From the NCBI GenBank assembly GCA_023079485.1, contig CM041115.1, positions 41,674,305 to 41,738,304 of the forward strand: a stretch of DNA of 64,000 nucleotides, read 5' to 3'. Below are positions 1 through 13,876 of the stretch, piece after piece. The position numbers were made by a program, and so were the translations under genes. Origin of the DNA: Archilochus colubris. Its lineage: Eukaryota > Chordata > Aves > Apodiformes > Trochilidae. Numbering within the stretch: position 1 is the first letter of the stretch; every line of letters begins with the position of its first letter. The notes under the pieces are model-generated. The model saw only the letters and a program-made list of their open reading frames with translations, was not told where the DNA came from and ran no database searches.

Positions 1-544
1 GAGAGAATGTCATTAATGTGTCATCAATCATTTGTTCCTTCTCTTTGCCAATGTTCTATTTTGCAAAGTTTAGCTAATATTAGAGAAATTCAAAATTTAA
101 TGGATAACAACATAGTAGTGATTTAAATCTGCAGTAAGCAGTACCTAACAACAGGAATACAAGGTTACTTACCAGTCAGTCAGCACATAATGGGCATGAC
201 TGATAAGCATACTGCAATCCACACTGGTACTGTCACAAGCAGGGGTAAGCCGTTTGAGTGAGACACACTGAAAATCATACAATACTGGGAAAAAGTCTGG
301 TAACAATCAACTTTCTCCTCACCTTCAGCTTCACCACATGCTGGTCTGGAAGGGATGAGCAGGGCAGAGTTTACAACAGAGCTTTTCTTGACTTGTAATT
401 AAAAAGACTTTTCTTTTTGTTTTCCCTCTGGCTTTGTTTGTTTAACTTTTTTTTCCTTTTTTCTTTTTCTTTTATTTTTTAATTTTACCCCAAAAGTAAC
501 TTTCATAGTGCTGAATTCTTTGCTGAAGGCCAGGCACGTAAGTT
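1..544. other. AT-rich sequence, no gene seen
   Basis: I see no exon, RNA gene or recognisable transposon here. A pyrimidine-rich, T-dominated stretch at about 400-485 precedes the first CR1 fragment. Open frames in it are short and overlap that low-complexity tract. Confidence 0.6.
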
Positions 545-915
545 TCTCTTCCCTTATCTTTCAGCGCTGTAAACCCTTCATAAGAGGTCACCAAATTTGT
601 CTTTCCATGTTTGCTTATACTGAAGCCATGTTGACTGTCACCAGTTACCTCCTTATTTTCCATGTGCCTTCCCACAGTTTCCAGGAGCATCAGTTCCTCC
701 TGGACACAGAGGTGGGACTGACTATCCTGTAGCTCCCTAGGTTTTATTGTTTTTCCTTTTTGAAAATGACATTTATGTTTTTCCTTTTCCAGTCAGTAGA
801 AACTTCACCAAACTGCCATAATTGCACAGTTGTAGACAGTGGCATAGCAATTTCATCTGACAGTTTCCTCAGGATCCAAGGACATAGCTCATCAGGCCCA
901 ATAGAGATTGTCCCT
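545..915 (-). mobile_element. Old CR1 LINE fragment (internal reverse transcriptase part)
   Basis: The plus strand reads as the antisense of CR1 ORF2. The clearest match is the segment that in many bird CR1 copies runs from 'aggccaccaaattt' through 'gaagccatgttgactgtcacc' to 'catcaggcccaatag'. It covers part of the reverse transcriptase region and lacks both the 3' tail and the 5' half, so it is an internal remnant. Both strands carry stops in every frame over most of it and it is strongly diverged, which points to an old insertion. The ends are approximate, because similarity fades gradually. CR1 is a non-LTR retrotransposon that normally inserts 5'-truncated. Confidence 0.75.
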
Positions 916-1587
916 TCTAAGTAAAAGTTTATTTTTCTGTCTCAGTGTATTTTATGCAACAGATAGGCTCCTAGTTTCAAGCATCACTATAGAAAAGAGC
1001 TGAGCAAAGATTCTGGGCTTACCTCAGTAGCAGGAAAACCCCCCATGCTTAGTCAAGGCCTAGCCTGCAATGGGACTGCACAGAAAAAGCAAAGAGGAGT
1101 AAAACGATGTAGTTCATTCTTGCTTTCCATATGCAGATAACAGCAAATTACAGAAACTGATATGAAATGTTTGTGTATTGCCAGAGCACCTCTCATGATT
1201 TGGCACTCCCAGCTCTTGCAGGCATCTGAGCAAACTCCAGATGATACTGCTGCCATTTGCCACTGGTATAGTTTGAGAGTCACACTGCCATCCTACTCCC
1301 ATCTGCTCCTGCAAATATTGCAGAGGATGCAGCAGACAAATAGTAACTTAAAAAGGAGTTATCTTAACAATAGGCCTGAGCCTGAGAGGAAGGACCTCCA
1401 CCCTTCAATTATAGATACATTCCAGAGTTATGCTGCTAAGTCAAAACAAGACAAAACAAGAGGAAACAAAACAAAATATAAAAGATGCATGTGTGCAAAT
1501 TATGAGTTTTGATCCTAGAATTGTATTGGTCAGACTGATTAAGGTACAAAATATTAGCTGATCATCTTATAAGACATTCACCTACAC
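916..1587. other. Unique sequence between two transposon fragments
   Basis: No gene or known repeat recognised. A frame open from about 1162 to 1512 has no splice sites or family resemblance, and overlapping frames of similar length exist on the other strand, so I do not call it coding. Confidence 0.5.
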
Positions 1588-2050
1588 TGCAAAAGCTGTA
1601 CCCTGTGGAAAGGACCCATGTGGTACCAGTTCCTGAAGAATTGCAGCCCATGGATAGGACTCTACACTTGAGCAGGGAATCATTAGGAAGGGGCAGCATG
1701 TGCAGTCTGTTGTGACCTGTCTGGGAGAACCATTCCCTATACCCCCTGAGCTACCTGAGGTGTGGAAGAAGTAGAAAAGTCCAGAATGAAGGCAAGCCTT
1801 AGGGCAGGGGAAAATATTTTTAGTTTTGTCTTTGCTTTCCACCATTCTACTCTATTCTTAAGGTTCAATAAATTAAACTAATGCTCCCAAGATGAGCCTG
1901 TTTTGCTTATGACAGTAATTGGTGAGTGATTTTGCTATTCACCCATGATTTTCCGTTTTATTTTCTCACCTGTCCTTTTAAGAGACAACGAGATAAGGGC
2001 AGAGTGACAGAGCAGCTGGGTGGCAGACATTCAAAGTCAAATCCACCACA
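1588..2050 (+). mobile_element. Partial endogenous retrovirus LTR, 3' part
   Basis: This matches from memory the 3' portion of a long terminal repeat family widespread in birds. In order it shows units of the 'gcagcccatgga' type, a purine-rich stretch with 'ccattccctataccccctgagc', an AATAAA polyadenylation signal at 1867-1872, and a U5-like segment with 'acagtaattggtgagtga' that ends in a CA dinucleotide near 2050. The 5' half of the LTR is missing, and I see no internal gag or pol sequence next to it. It is therefore a truncated, probably solo, LTR. I cannot assign the retroviral class with certainty. The more complete sister copy at 25244-26294 lies in the opposite orientation. Confidence 0.72.
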
Positions 2051-5000
2051 GCAATGCATCAGAAAAATGTATTCACCTCTTAATGAAGAATCATTCCATG
2101 TCAAGGCAGGAGCAGTAAGTGTATTTGAGAACTGATGCAAGAAAACCCCTGAACTATAACTTATGTGCCAACTGCATAGCATACCAGGTGCTAAGAATTT
2201 TGTGCATGTGGGATACTTCTTAAATCTCATGGAAGACAGTCACCTCTCTACTTCTAGATGCAGCAGAACTGCAAAGGTGAATGATGGAGTTGCAATTAGC
2301 AAATGATGAGGGCAGTCTTCTGCTCAATAGTTGGTGGCTCTCTCATGTTGATCATCTAACATGAAATATGAGATGTGATTTGTGCAGACCCCACAGAAAA
2401 TTTCCTTTCATATATTAAAACTTTCTATTCCTGGCAATCTTCCTCAAAGATATAGCATAATCTTATGCTAGCAGTTATCATTCTCTTGTGAACAAAAAGG
2501 TTGTGGATAATAGCATATGAGGAGACAGGTAATAAGCCTTTCTTGGACTTCCACATGTGCTGCCTGTGCTGGATGTAGTTTGTCAAACTACACATAAACC
2601 ACTGTAGGTAAAAGAGGATTTTACAAGGCTGAAACACATGGGGTTCTTAAAAGATACCTTCTGCCACCATGAAGAAAGGGCAGCTTGGCAACAGTCCATA
2701 TGTCATACAATACCATCTCACACTAAAAAGATTTTTTGTGATGTGATTTGGTTATTTATACCTTGAGGTGGCAAATCACATGTGACTTCCTAAATCCAAA
2801 CATCCAGAAGTACATTGGTCCAGTATTACCAATCCTCTGATATGAGCCTAAAAGACATTCTATACCCTTTTGGCCTGTATGTGAAAGTTCAGACACTCAT
2901 TCTTTAAATCATGTAGTAGTTCTCTTGTCAAATCCAATACCTCCGTACATTCCTCTTCTTTCATAAACTGTTTTTGTTGGTTCTATTGTTATTATTCAGA
3001 TCCATGTAGAGTTCTAACGATCTATCGTACCTATAAAGTATCTTAGTTATTACAACCTCTAAGGTTGCAGTACAGCAAACGCCACTTTTCCATCTTCATC
3101 CTTTACACACCTTGGCTGTATTGATTTCTTCATAGAGTTTGTTTTCCTTTGCTGTTTAAGAATATTCAGTCATAAATTCCCACTGTTAAAATTTGATCAG
3201 GCTTCAGATGCAATTTTTTTGCATTATTTTATTTGCAAAATAAATAGCTGTTAAAGAAGAAAATCTGGTTTGGAAGGAGTGATGTTTTTTGAGTGTTGGT
3301 TTGGTTGTTTTATTTTGTTTTGTTTTTTCTTTTAATTACAGCAGTACACCGATTTTACATTTGTATTTTTTCCTTGGTGGTAAATTGTCTGAGTAAATAC
3401 TTTAGCATCCTTTGTGTAGTCTTCCTATTCCAGGTTAAAAGGAGTTCAGAATTTTTAAGCATAACCTATCAGTGGCACAAATAATCCTACTATTTACAGC
3501 AGTGCCTGGCAAGTGTTCTCTTCTGATCAAATGGGTTATTATAATCTTAAGCACAAAGACATGCCTGCCCCCCAATCAGTATCACTCTACATCCCATTAT
3601 TTGAATCAAAAAATGTAGAGTAATGAGAAATTTCATTTCAGACATCAACTTGTTGAGGATTACATTTCTTCAGCAGAAACTTGGCTATGATTCTTGTGAT
3701 CTCAAGACAGGATTAAACTCTGTTGGGGTCAATAAATAAAGGTGAAGTCCTTATGCAGTTTGTAAATGCAGATGAAAGCTGAAACTCTGTGTCACAAAAG
3801 CACGCTGAAGCACAGATGTCCATGAACATTCAAACTCTGTACTTCAATTTGACTTTCAGGATTTATTTAATGTACAAAGTATCATATAGGCTGTTTTAAT
3901 TGCACTGAAAACTTATGCACACAAGAATTACCAAGTGTATGTTGTAGTCATAAAGTTATATCTGTTTTTTCAGAAAGTAGGCATCTAAACCAATAAACTT
4001 AGGCTCTCTGTTCTTGTTATCGCAGCATGAAACCTCAGTTCTGTAAACAGATATCTGCTGAAGGTCATCGGTCACAAATACCTTGGAGGTTAGTAGCTCA
4101 CTTTATATCCTACATATCCTTTCACACTTCTCTCTTTCTCCCTTTTCTGTTTTTGTGTTACTATTGTACACAGATGAATATCCTGTTATGGTAGGTTGTG
4201 CTTATAGAACAAGGAGAAGTAGAGCATTAAAAAATAAGCAAACCCAGTTCAGAAAAGCAAAGCTTAATTGAATGCTTTCCCTGTTTAGTTAGAAAGTCCT
4301 TCTAGACTTCTTGTGCCATTCAGGAGAATTTTAATTTTTTTCATTTTGCTAACAGTGCTACCTGTTGCCAACACACTATTGTTTGTTACTCAACAAATCT
4401 TTCTTTTTCCTTTTTTTTTTCCCCCCAAAAAATGTTCTGAATTTTTGTGCCATATTTTTGTTTTCTTCTATCTAATTTCTAGTTCTTTTTTGTTATCCTG
4501 CTCTCAGGGGCAGTCCTGAAACACCAGTTCAAAGTGGAACTCTTCCTTAACTGTTTTCCTGGATCAGGATAATTCATTCAACAATCTTCTTCTTCATTTT
4601 CTTTAAAAGTAGTTTCAGATTATAATAGAATGATCACTTGGTAATTTTCAAAACCATCTAAATAGAGGAAAGCAAAAGTACTAAGTAGAGAGTGTAGAAG
4701 TGTCTGCAACATTTTGTCATAACATTGTAAACTCTCCGAGCTCATACATATATGCATGAATAATTACATATGTGTCCATATTTGATGAAGAAGGCCCTCT
4801 GTATAATGTATTATGTTGTCAGTGGAACAAGAATCTCGAAATGTGACCCCTTTATCTGGTTTGTATTTTAACATAAAAAAAAAAAAGACAGTCTTTAGGT
4901 GCAAAGGAATTCATGAATTTTTTTTATCATGGTGGATTTCAGATGTTCTTGCAAGACAACCCAGAATAACAGTCCAAGAAAGCTGTTTCCTGGTAAGCAT

Positions 5001-8000
5001 AAAAAGTAGAACGAATTTCTAAGCAATTATTAGAGATATGAAACCACCACCATAATTTTTATTTACTGGACCCTAAGGAAATAAAATTACATAAAGAAGA
5101 TTATTAGGAGTATAGATGAAAATGATCCATGATAGATTCAGCATGAGAAAAATGTTTCATTATCATCTGAAAATAACACATCAGAGGCAGTTTCAAAGTA
5201 AGTGAGAGCCATCCTTATCTTATTCATACATGTAGTAAGGCATCTGTGTGGATTTCAAAGAGCTACAGAAAATACAATCCCTGAGTAATCTTGGACAAGT
5301 AAGCTTGTCCACCAGTTTTATGTTACAGTAAGATAGGATGAAATTACCTCATTCTTTTTCTCTAAACATCCAAAATTTCAATATTAAACTGAGTTATTTG
5401 TATTTGCTTGTAAGGGATCAGTGAGCAAGGAGCAAGTGTTCTTGTAAATATCATCATCTTTCTCTCCCCTTTGCTATCCAGATGACATTAAAAAAATCAG
5501 TTTTCACCCACAGCAATACTCCTCTAGCATTTGTATTTACTGTACAGGCAGATTTTTACCCACTAGTACGAAACTGCATAATAAAAGATAAAAACAGTGA
5601 ATACCCACATCTACGCGCTGAATGGGGATATTTGAATTCCAGAGGGTGCAATTAAAAAATAATGGAGTCTGAATGCTCATTGAAGCCCTGTAAGTTTGCC
5701 TTTCTGTGCTCTTTATTTGGAGAAAGAAATTCAGAGTGGAAGCATCTGCGTTCCAGGCATAGTCATCAGTAAAGGTGCAATTGGATATTTAGATATTTTG
5801 GACTGCTTTTTTGAACAAAACAGCAGGGCAAGAAGCTCTGTTACTGACAGTGATAGAGGAGCAGAGTAAAAATGAAATTGTTTTTAACTTTCTACCTATC
5901 TGGGGCATCACCTTACTTTTCACTATCTTTTCCTCCAGACATTTTCCTTCAGGAGGAGAAGAAGTTACACTTTTCTGTGAAAGAAGTTAAAGATTTCTCT
6001 GCATCTACCCTCTAAGACCATACATTTGGGAAGTATCTTCTCTCCTCAAGATGTAACATTCATGAACACATGCTAGCAACCACTATACAAATAAAATATC
6101 TAGGAAACACAGCTGAAGAAAGAAATAGAACTTAATGAAACCAATCACATTGGTAACAGAACTTGGGAAATAGTATCCCTGGTTCTACTTTGAAAGTGAC
6201 CAAATTAGTCATGATAAGTACTGTACTGGCTTTTTGTAATACTGTATATGTCATGATTATTTCACTTATAGTAAGGAGTAAAAATTCACTAGTGTTCAAA
6301 TCAGGCAAAGAGAAAATATCTTGTTTGGGGTTCCTGATTATGCCTTTTGTTTGCATTAACTATGCCTTAAACTTCAAGGATCAATTCATACCAAAAATTC
6401 ATATCAAAAGAATGAATGAACCATAAAAAGCTGGTTGGTTTGTTACCAGTACAATTTGATATAATTCTGCTGAGAATAGCTACATAGATCTCAGAGTCAA
6501 AGTCAGTTCCGTGTTCTTTAAGGAACTTCTTGTTTGCAGGTTCACATTGGTCTTTTGGAAAAGAAGATGCCTTGGGGTGAGGTATGTAATTAACAGTCCA
6601 TTGTAACACCGTTGTACTAGAGAAAGGTAAAGTGAAAAAAAAACCCAAAGAAATATCAGTAGCAGGCCATATGCTACCAGACACATACTAAGTCATAGAA
6701 AATTTAATAAATAAATAAATAAAATTAAATTAAATTAAATAGCCAGGAAAGAGAGAGGGAAGGCTATGCAAGGGAGAGAGATAAGGTGTAAGCAACTTTC
6801 TGAAAATGAGCTTGGAAGCCTTTGTTTATAGTCATGTACTGATCCGGGTTCTTTCAAAAACCTACAGTCAGAAGTTTATTAAACTATAAGAAATGCAGGT
6901 AACTTGGGATTTGATATTTATAGAAGAAAAAGCCACATATTTTCTCAGTAGGTTTTCATGACGGCCTGTTTCTATTATATAATATGAAGGAAATTGCTTT
7001 TTAAAAAATAGTTGTACATATTTAATTTTCATTTTCCATATTATTTTTTGTCTTTCAGAAAGGAAACCAGGCATACTGGTTTCTGTTGAATTTTTTTTCA
7101 TTACTTTCAAAATTTTTGATGTATAGAAACCTTGAAAAGGTCTGCAAATTAGAAGACAAAGTTGGAAAAAAAACAGCTAAAAAAGGAAGAAAAATTTTGA
7201 AACTACAGTTTTATTTATAGGTGGAGAGGGTAGGAGTTTTAAATGAAAACTGATTTTCAGTCATTGGCCTTTTTATTTAAAATAGAACATGTAGAAGGTG
7301 AGAATGTTTTTTAAGAAGGCTGTAAATTCTTCAAGCAAATTAATAGGACAAGCTATCCTTATATTTATGTTTTACTGTCACTGTAATATTTCAGCTTAAT
7401 TATCAAGTGTTTCCCAGAACTTAATGGAAAACTTATTCTCTTCAATAAATAAATAGAAATTCTGATATTGTTCATTTATCCTGAAGGAAAAGAGTGCATA
7501 GTTTTTATCTTTAGAACATACTTTTCCCCTTTTTAATTTGTTAATTATGTGATAAAATATTCTAGGGGCTTACTCCCCTTTAACTGGACATTGAATTATA
7601 TGTCTAGTTGGGGTACTGTAGTTTTTTTTAAATCTTAACAGGAGTGCTGTATGATATTTAGGATGAACATAGCTGAAAGGACATTTTAAATCGTCTTTGG
7701 TTTTGAAGGAAAAGGACAAGAAGATGATTAAAGCACACATAAGTGGTTTCCTTCACCTTCTCTTGAAATACAGAATGCTATAATACATCATTTTTTCTGT
7801 TAATGCTGAATTTAATGAATCCCTTCTATAAATAAACAAAACAAAACAAAAAGTTGGTTTGATGTTTCTGCATCCATTTATCTTCACATACAGAAGCATA
7901 AAATACAGACCAAGTGTAAAGAAACAGAAAGATTCATTGTCTGGCAAAAGTAATATTGTATGTAGTGAAGATATACATGAAGTGTTGCAAAAAGCTGACC

Positions 8001-9989
8001 AGAACTTCCCAACTCTTTCTGGAACCATTGATTTCCCTAGTTTCTGGGAAATGTTGATCAGAGCAAATTGTACATGAGAACTTCAAGATATTTCCTAATT
8101 TAAAACTGGAAAGCATCTCCAGAAAACTCAATTACACTGGACTAGGAGAAAGCAAGGATCTACAAATAAATACATTAGCATTGGCCAAACTAAAATCATT
8201 ACACAAATCATTATTTTTTTTTATTCATCCGTGTATCTATATCAGAGACAGATTATTAAAGAACATAAGGTGAATGCACACAAAATAATCTAACACAATA
8301 ATATGATAGATAATACCAGAGAAGCCCACTTCAGAAGAATAGGAAAAATAAATGACAATATGAGACAGATGATAGCAATCACCTTTCAATGTTTATCAGG
8401 CTACTGAAGTTTAAATATATTCTGCTGGACTTAATGTTTCCTGACTTGTTATCAGTGCCGAGGTGCAGAAATAAAAAGATAGAAGCAATGACAAGATTTC
8501 AAAAACAAAAACGGAAAACCCTAAGTTGCCCTTTCAGAATAGTTAGATAAGGAGTTATCTCAAAAATGTTTTTTATTTATTTGTCATTTCTTTGCTAAAT
8601 GAAATAATTTATTACAGTAGAACTTTGTTTAACATAGTATATCTGGTTTGGGGATGTGTGGTTGGTTTGTTTGCTCGCAGTTTCACGATTCTTTCAATTT
8701 ATAAAGTGTGAGCATTTTCTAGATATTCCTGGTAGATATTTCCACAAAGTTGTATAAATGTTGTATGTGTAGTGAATTCTGTAAATGCATCCTCCATTCT
8801 ATGGAACTTTTAATGTGGATGTATCAATAACAGATAATCCTACATTGGAATGGCTAATTTAAAAATTGTTATAACCAAAAAAATGCTTAAGTGTGTTGCA
8901 TTATACCATACTGTTGAATCTCTCCATTTAAAGAAACAAACAAACAAACAAAAAGCAGCCAAACATGAACTGTTAATTTACTAACATTCTTTTTGTGTCA
9001 AAAACTCTTAATGAACATTATGAGATTTTTCTCCTATTTTCAAAGCTGTGACAGCCCTTCATGAATTAAAATCTCCTTAACCATGAAGTCCATCTTTACT
9101 TTTAAAGAAATTATTTTGTTTGCTATTACCTCTAAATAAATTTTACTGCAATAATTGCCTTTTTGAGAGTGGTTCATAAAGTCTAAAACAACAAACAAAA
9201 GCATCTACACTCAGTGTCATAACTACCATAGTTAAGATGCTCTTCCACCAGAATGCTCTCATACTGAAAAAGAAGTCCTGTCCCCACAGGAGCTCTGCTA
9301 TGTCTGCTCCCATGGAATCAGACAGCATGTACTAAAGGATGGTATCCAGTATTATAAGGGGTCTTGGCATTTGGTTTCATTTTTTGGAAGGATCTGTTTT
9401 GGGTTTTTTTGCTCTTTTTGTTTGCTTTGTTTCTCCAGCACCATAGCTTACTGGAGACAATCCAGAAATGTATACTAAATTAAATGTTTTTTGTAATTTT
9501 AGAGTAATGTAATTTTTACAAATCACTAATATTTATTTATTTTTTTATGTTTGAACCCAGATTCTTTTATCAGAGGAGTCTCCAGCATAGTAAGCTTATA
9601 AATTTTTTGATTAAATGAAGAATTTTTTCCTGAAGAGATTCCACAGATGGCTGGTACTAGTTGTGGAGTCCTGTCTCACATCAGAATAGAAATATCTGGA
9701 TCAGAGAACAAAAGGGACTTCCAAATTTAATGTGACTGTTGCATTTATTAAGCTTTATCCATATCTTATGCTGTTAAGGAAGGCTACATCTCTCTTGAGG
9801 TTTCAGAGCTCAGTTGCTAACCTTATTAGTACTAGAATTACTTCTGAAAATAAAGACAATTAAATTATTTTATTTCCTCAATTCTTGTCAAATATGAGGC
9901 TGGCACTTGCCCTGTGGCCCTCTAGCAATGATAAAATAATTCTATTATCTTCATAGAAGAGAACCTGGCCCTGAATAATTTGTTAACAG
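2051..9989. other. Long AT-rich stretch without recognisable gene
   Basis: Nearly 8 kb in which I see no convincing exon, RNA gene or transposon. It contains scattered low-complexity DNA: T-rich tracts near 3300-3340 and 4400-4430, an AAAT/AAATT array at 6702-6740 and an AAAC array near 8934-8953. A possible fold-back lies at 7565-7613. Short open frames occur on both strands at the density expected by chance in AT-rich DNA. Confidence 0.55.
6702..6740. repeat. AAAT/AAATT simple repeat
   Basis: About five AAAT units run directly into AAATT units, so this is a compound microsatellite. No function is implied. Confidence 0.85.
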
Positions 9990-10540
9990 GAGAGATGTTC
10001 CATCCATCTGATCATGCTTATGGCCCTCCTCTGAGCCTTCTACAACAGGTCCATGTTGTACTTGTGCTTAGGACTACAGAGCTGGATGCAATATTCCATC
10101 TGCGGTCTCATGAGAAATGAGTAGCGAGCCATTTTTTTTGATGCAGCCCCAGATATGGTCTACTTTCTGGGCTGCAAGCTCATACTGATTGCTTATGTCC
10201 AATTTTCATCCACCAGTATGCACAACTACTTGTTCGCTGGGCTGCTGTCAGTCAATTCATCTCTCACTTTGCACTGGTTTTTTGGATTGTACCAAGCCAG
10301 CTTCAAGACTTTGTTTTTAGCCTGGTTAAACTTAATGAGGTCCACATGGGCCCTCTCCTTAAGCCTGTCTAGGTCACCCTAGATGGCATCCCTTCCTTCA
10401 TGTATATTAACTGCACCCTTTGGCCTCATGTCACCTACAAAGCAGCTGATGCACTCAATCCCACTATCTGTGTCACTTCTAAGTTATAGAGTAGTATTGG
10501 TTCCACTGGTAGCAAAGGTTCCTCAGATGACCCCAAACCT
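9990..10540 (-). mobile_element. Old CR1 LINE fragment (ORF2 C-terminal part)
   Basis: On the plus strand this is antisense CR1 of an old subfamily. Recognisable landmarks are 'gagagatgttcc', 'caggtccatgttgtacttg', 'gtctaggtcaccctagatggcat', and an end resembling the antisense of the FADDTKL/PQGS part of the reverse transcriptase ('tagtattggttccac'). The 3' UTR tail is not evident and the 5' half is absent. Stops interrupt the minus-strand frames, so the element is dead. Boundaries are soft on both sides. Confidence 0.75.
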
Positions 10541-13500
10541 GATTTTCTGCTATGATGTATAAGGTAGGCAAAAATTCTTCCTGTTTTTCACAGTGACATT
10601 CTGTTTGTTTTTTATTTAGTTGGGACTGCAGTGTCTCCAGGATTGACAACATTGCTATGCACAAAATGCAATTCATAATTTCCTGGGGAAACAAATCAAT
10701 AGTGAGAATTTCAGATGTAAAACAAAAAAGAAAAAAAAAAAAAGACAGTACCCAGGAGCAAATGAAAAAAAGAAAGCATCTGGACTGGGATGGTTGTAAG
10801 GCTAGATTGCATTATATTTCCAAATATTTGATACATATGTCTGAGAGAATCTTTTTAATTTAGCAAAACTGCAAGTGTCTAGAATCTTGGTTACACAGGA
10901 CACTGACAGATTTCAGTGCACTGGCAACATTCTTTAATGTCTTTCACAACTTGATCCTTTAGGATCAATAATTTTAACTAAGTAATGGACAGCAAAACAG
11001 CTACTGTTCTTCCTGTCATACAGGTATTCAGAAAGCTTTGCAGTTGTTTTTTCTACAGTTTCTTCCTTGGAAGAAGAATCTCCTTTATTTAATCAGAGTA
11101 GAATCAGAGTAGAAGATTGACATAGCAGTGGAAAGAGATTTTGGAAGATGGTTAAGCAAAGGATTTTGAGAGGAAAACTACACAGATGACTGAATTCTGG
11201 TAGCTCATCCACATCACATGCACAATATCTTTTAAATCGACACAATCATTTGCTTTTATTTGTAGAAATAAAACAATAGAAATAGGAAGAGTAAAACGAG
11301 GAAGTCGTGTGCTACATAACAAGATCTCATAATTTTTGTTCATTGTCTTAGTATTTGAGACACTAAAAATGGGGAAGTCTGATACATATAGATCCAGTCC
11401 CTAACACTGCTGGTCGCCAGGTGAATTCTTTTGAGGCAACAAGGTAGGTAACAAAGGTGTCCTGCAGTTAGATATCTTGCCTCTTCTGTTCAGATGGTAC
11501 TAACTACTCTTGGAAACAATACCAAACAAAAACAGAAATTGGGCATGTTCCAGCAAAAACAGCGTACACATATTGTTATTTCATATTGATGATCGTAGGC
11601 CCAGGCTTACATGAAATTTTTACGCAGTTGTTTATTTTAACACAATAGTGAGTTGTTTATAATGTCCTTTCATGCAGCATATTTTTGAACAAAGCTAAAT
11701 GAATAACAATATCTGTGTGTTTTAGAAGTATCTTTTTTAAAAATGAGCACTAAGTCTGTTATTTTTTATTATTTTTTCAACACTGTGAGGAGGAGTTCTG
11801 AAATTGTAATAGTACAGCATATTATCAGAAAATGTAATATAGTCAGTACAATATTTTTAAAGAACTAGCCAGGCATCCTTTTTCAAGTAAGATGACATTT
11901 GATTTATGAAGTTAATATTTAAGCACACACCTACTGAAAAGGCAGGGTGGTGACATGCAAAAACAATGGTCAAGAAGGTTATGGTTTTAGTCAGTAGTTT
12001 TATTGGTTTAGGTTTTCTATACCTGCATCCTTCAACCAATCATCGGTGATTTACTACTGCAGAGCAAAGCACTAAGCAAAATAAACATACATGCTTTATA
12101 AAGGTGACAAGGGTGTTCAAAAATGCCCTGATGATTGAGGATATCCCTTTACTGACCACAAGGTAACCTTTGTTACATCTAAAATCATGAGTTCATCAAG
12201 ATAATATGTATCCTTACATTAACTAAACACAAAGTTACTAAAAATATGTTCAAAACCCCATGGCTTTATTCATACCTGTATTATAACACAGTCATACTGA
12301 AGGTCTCTAGGGAGAGAAGTAGGGATGCTCATTTTGAATGCAAAATTTTCCTGATTTTATGCCTCTCGTTTGTTATAGTCCCTCTAAATCACTCTACAGT
12401 GATAAATCTGACTATTTATGGTGTCTCTTTGGCAGGTTATCCTTTGATTAGGCAATTTATCTTTAACACACGCAAAAAAAGATAGTCTACATGAACACTA
12501 GTTGTCAGTTAAGTACTTGTTCTGTGAATGCTATATTGTGCTGGCTAGGCAATAGACACAGAAAATCAGATAGCCAGCACTAATGCTCCTTAACCAATGG
12601 CCAAGTTTTGTACCAACAGTATATAGTCATTGATATATGAGGAAAAGGATGCTGTGGTATTAGAGAAGTATGGACACATTTTATTTCATATTAAAAATGA
12701 TTTATCAAGATCTTCAGTAAAACATGGCTTGTGCAAGACAACATGTCCTACATTTAAAGAGCAGAGATAAAAAGATTAATTTGATTATTTTATAAACGGT
12801 GTGAGAAAAGTGATCTGCAGTTATGCATGAATGCATGCAGCTATAATGAAGTGGCCCAGATTTACATTAGAGGTATATGAAGTATTAGTTACAAAATTCT
12901 CCAATCTCTTTCCATTTTTTTTCAGCTTCCCTGGAAAATGCAATGTGTAACATAAAACTTTATGCACTGGTAGTGAAGACTTATTTTTCCTGGATTTCAG
13001 CCAAAATTTCAATAGAGCTTGTGGTGGTAAATGTTTGATTTTTTTTAGTTTACTTTGTTAGGTTTTATACTAAGGTAGAAATTCAACAGTTTTTCTGTAC
13101 CATGTCTGTGCCCAGGCCATGCACTGAAGAGGTTCAGCACAGAACATTTTGGCCAAAATAAATAAATAAATAAATATAATCTATAGCTACTTGCTCTCAA
13201 AATTTTGTTAAAATGAAAATTTTATTTTTTCAAGAATGAAAAAGTAAAAGTGGATTTTATACACTTTTATGTGAAAAATATTGTTTGCCAATTGTATAAA
13301 AATGCAAAACTGAGGGGAAAAGATCTGAAGTGCAGAACTCAGTCTTATTATTTGAATGAGCCATGTTTCTGTTCATGCATTAAATCCATATAATTATGCA
13401 TCAATACATAATCAGTTATTGGAAGAAGATAGGCTTTGTTGCAATGTTAAAAGGTCTGCTGTCAGATGTGTAGTGATCTTGAGGAGGACTCTGTGAAGGT

Positions 13501-13876
13501 TTTACAGAACTATTCAAAATCCTAGGACAATTCTGACAGATGTATATATATAAAGCAGTTGCTCAAATGATATAACTTTAAAGTATTATATTTTTCTTTT
13601 ATCTCCACAGCTCCAGTCAGAATGTTACTGCATACATGTGCAAGGATGTTATTACTATCACCAGGGATTGTTACTATTATCACAAATTAACATTTAACTC
13701 CAGTAAATTGGTTGCTATCACCATGATTAGTTACTATCATCGTGTATACTCCTACCAGATCCCATCATCCGCAACCTGTTTCTACTCAACATTTTACATT
13801 CACATTCCCCATTACGTACAGGGAAAGGAAGATGAGTTAAAAATACCAAACCGTTTAACGCTTGGGTGTTATTCAT
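10541..13876. other. AT-rich sequence, no gene seen
   Basis: No exon or transposon recognised. Low-complexity patches include an A-run near 10730-10744 and an AAAT array at 13157-13176. At 13636-13750 a degenerate motif of the type 'gttactatcatcacca' recurs about four times just upstream of the next CR1 fragment. Confidence 0.55.

Noticed and set aside
2735..2792. Inverted repeat of about nine base pairs (atgtgattt and aaatcacat)
   Set aside because: The stem is short with a loop of over 20 bases. This is expected by chance in a window of this size and is not a credible microRNA precursor.
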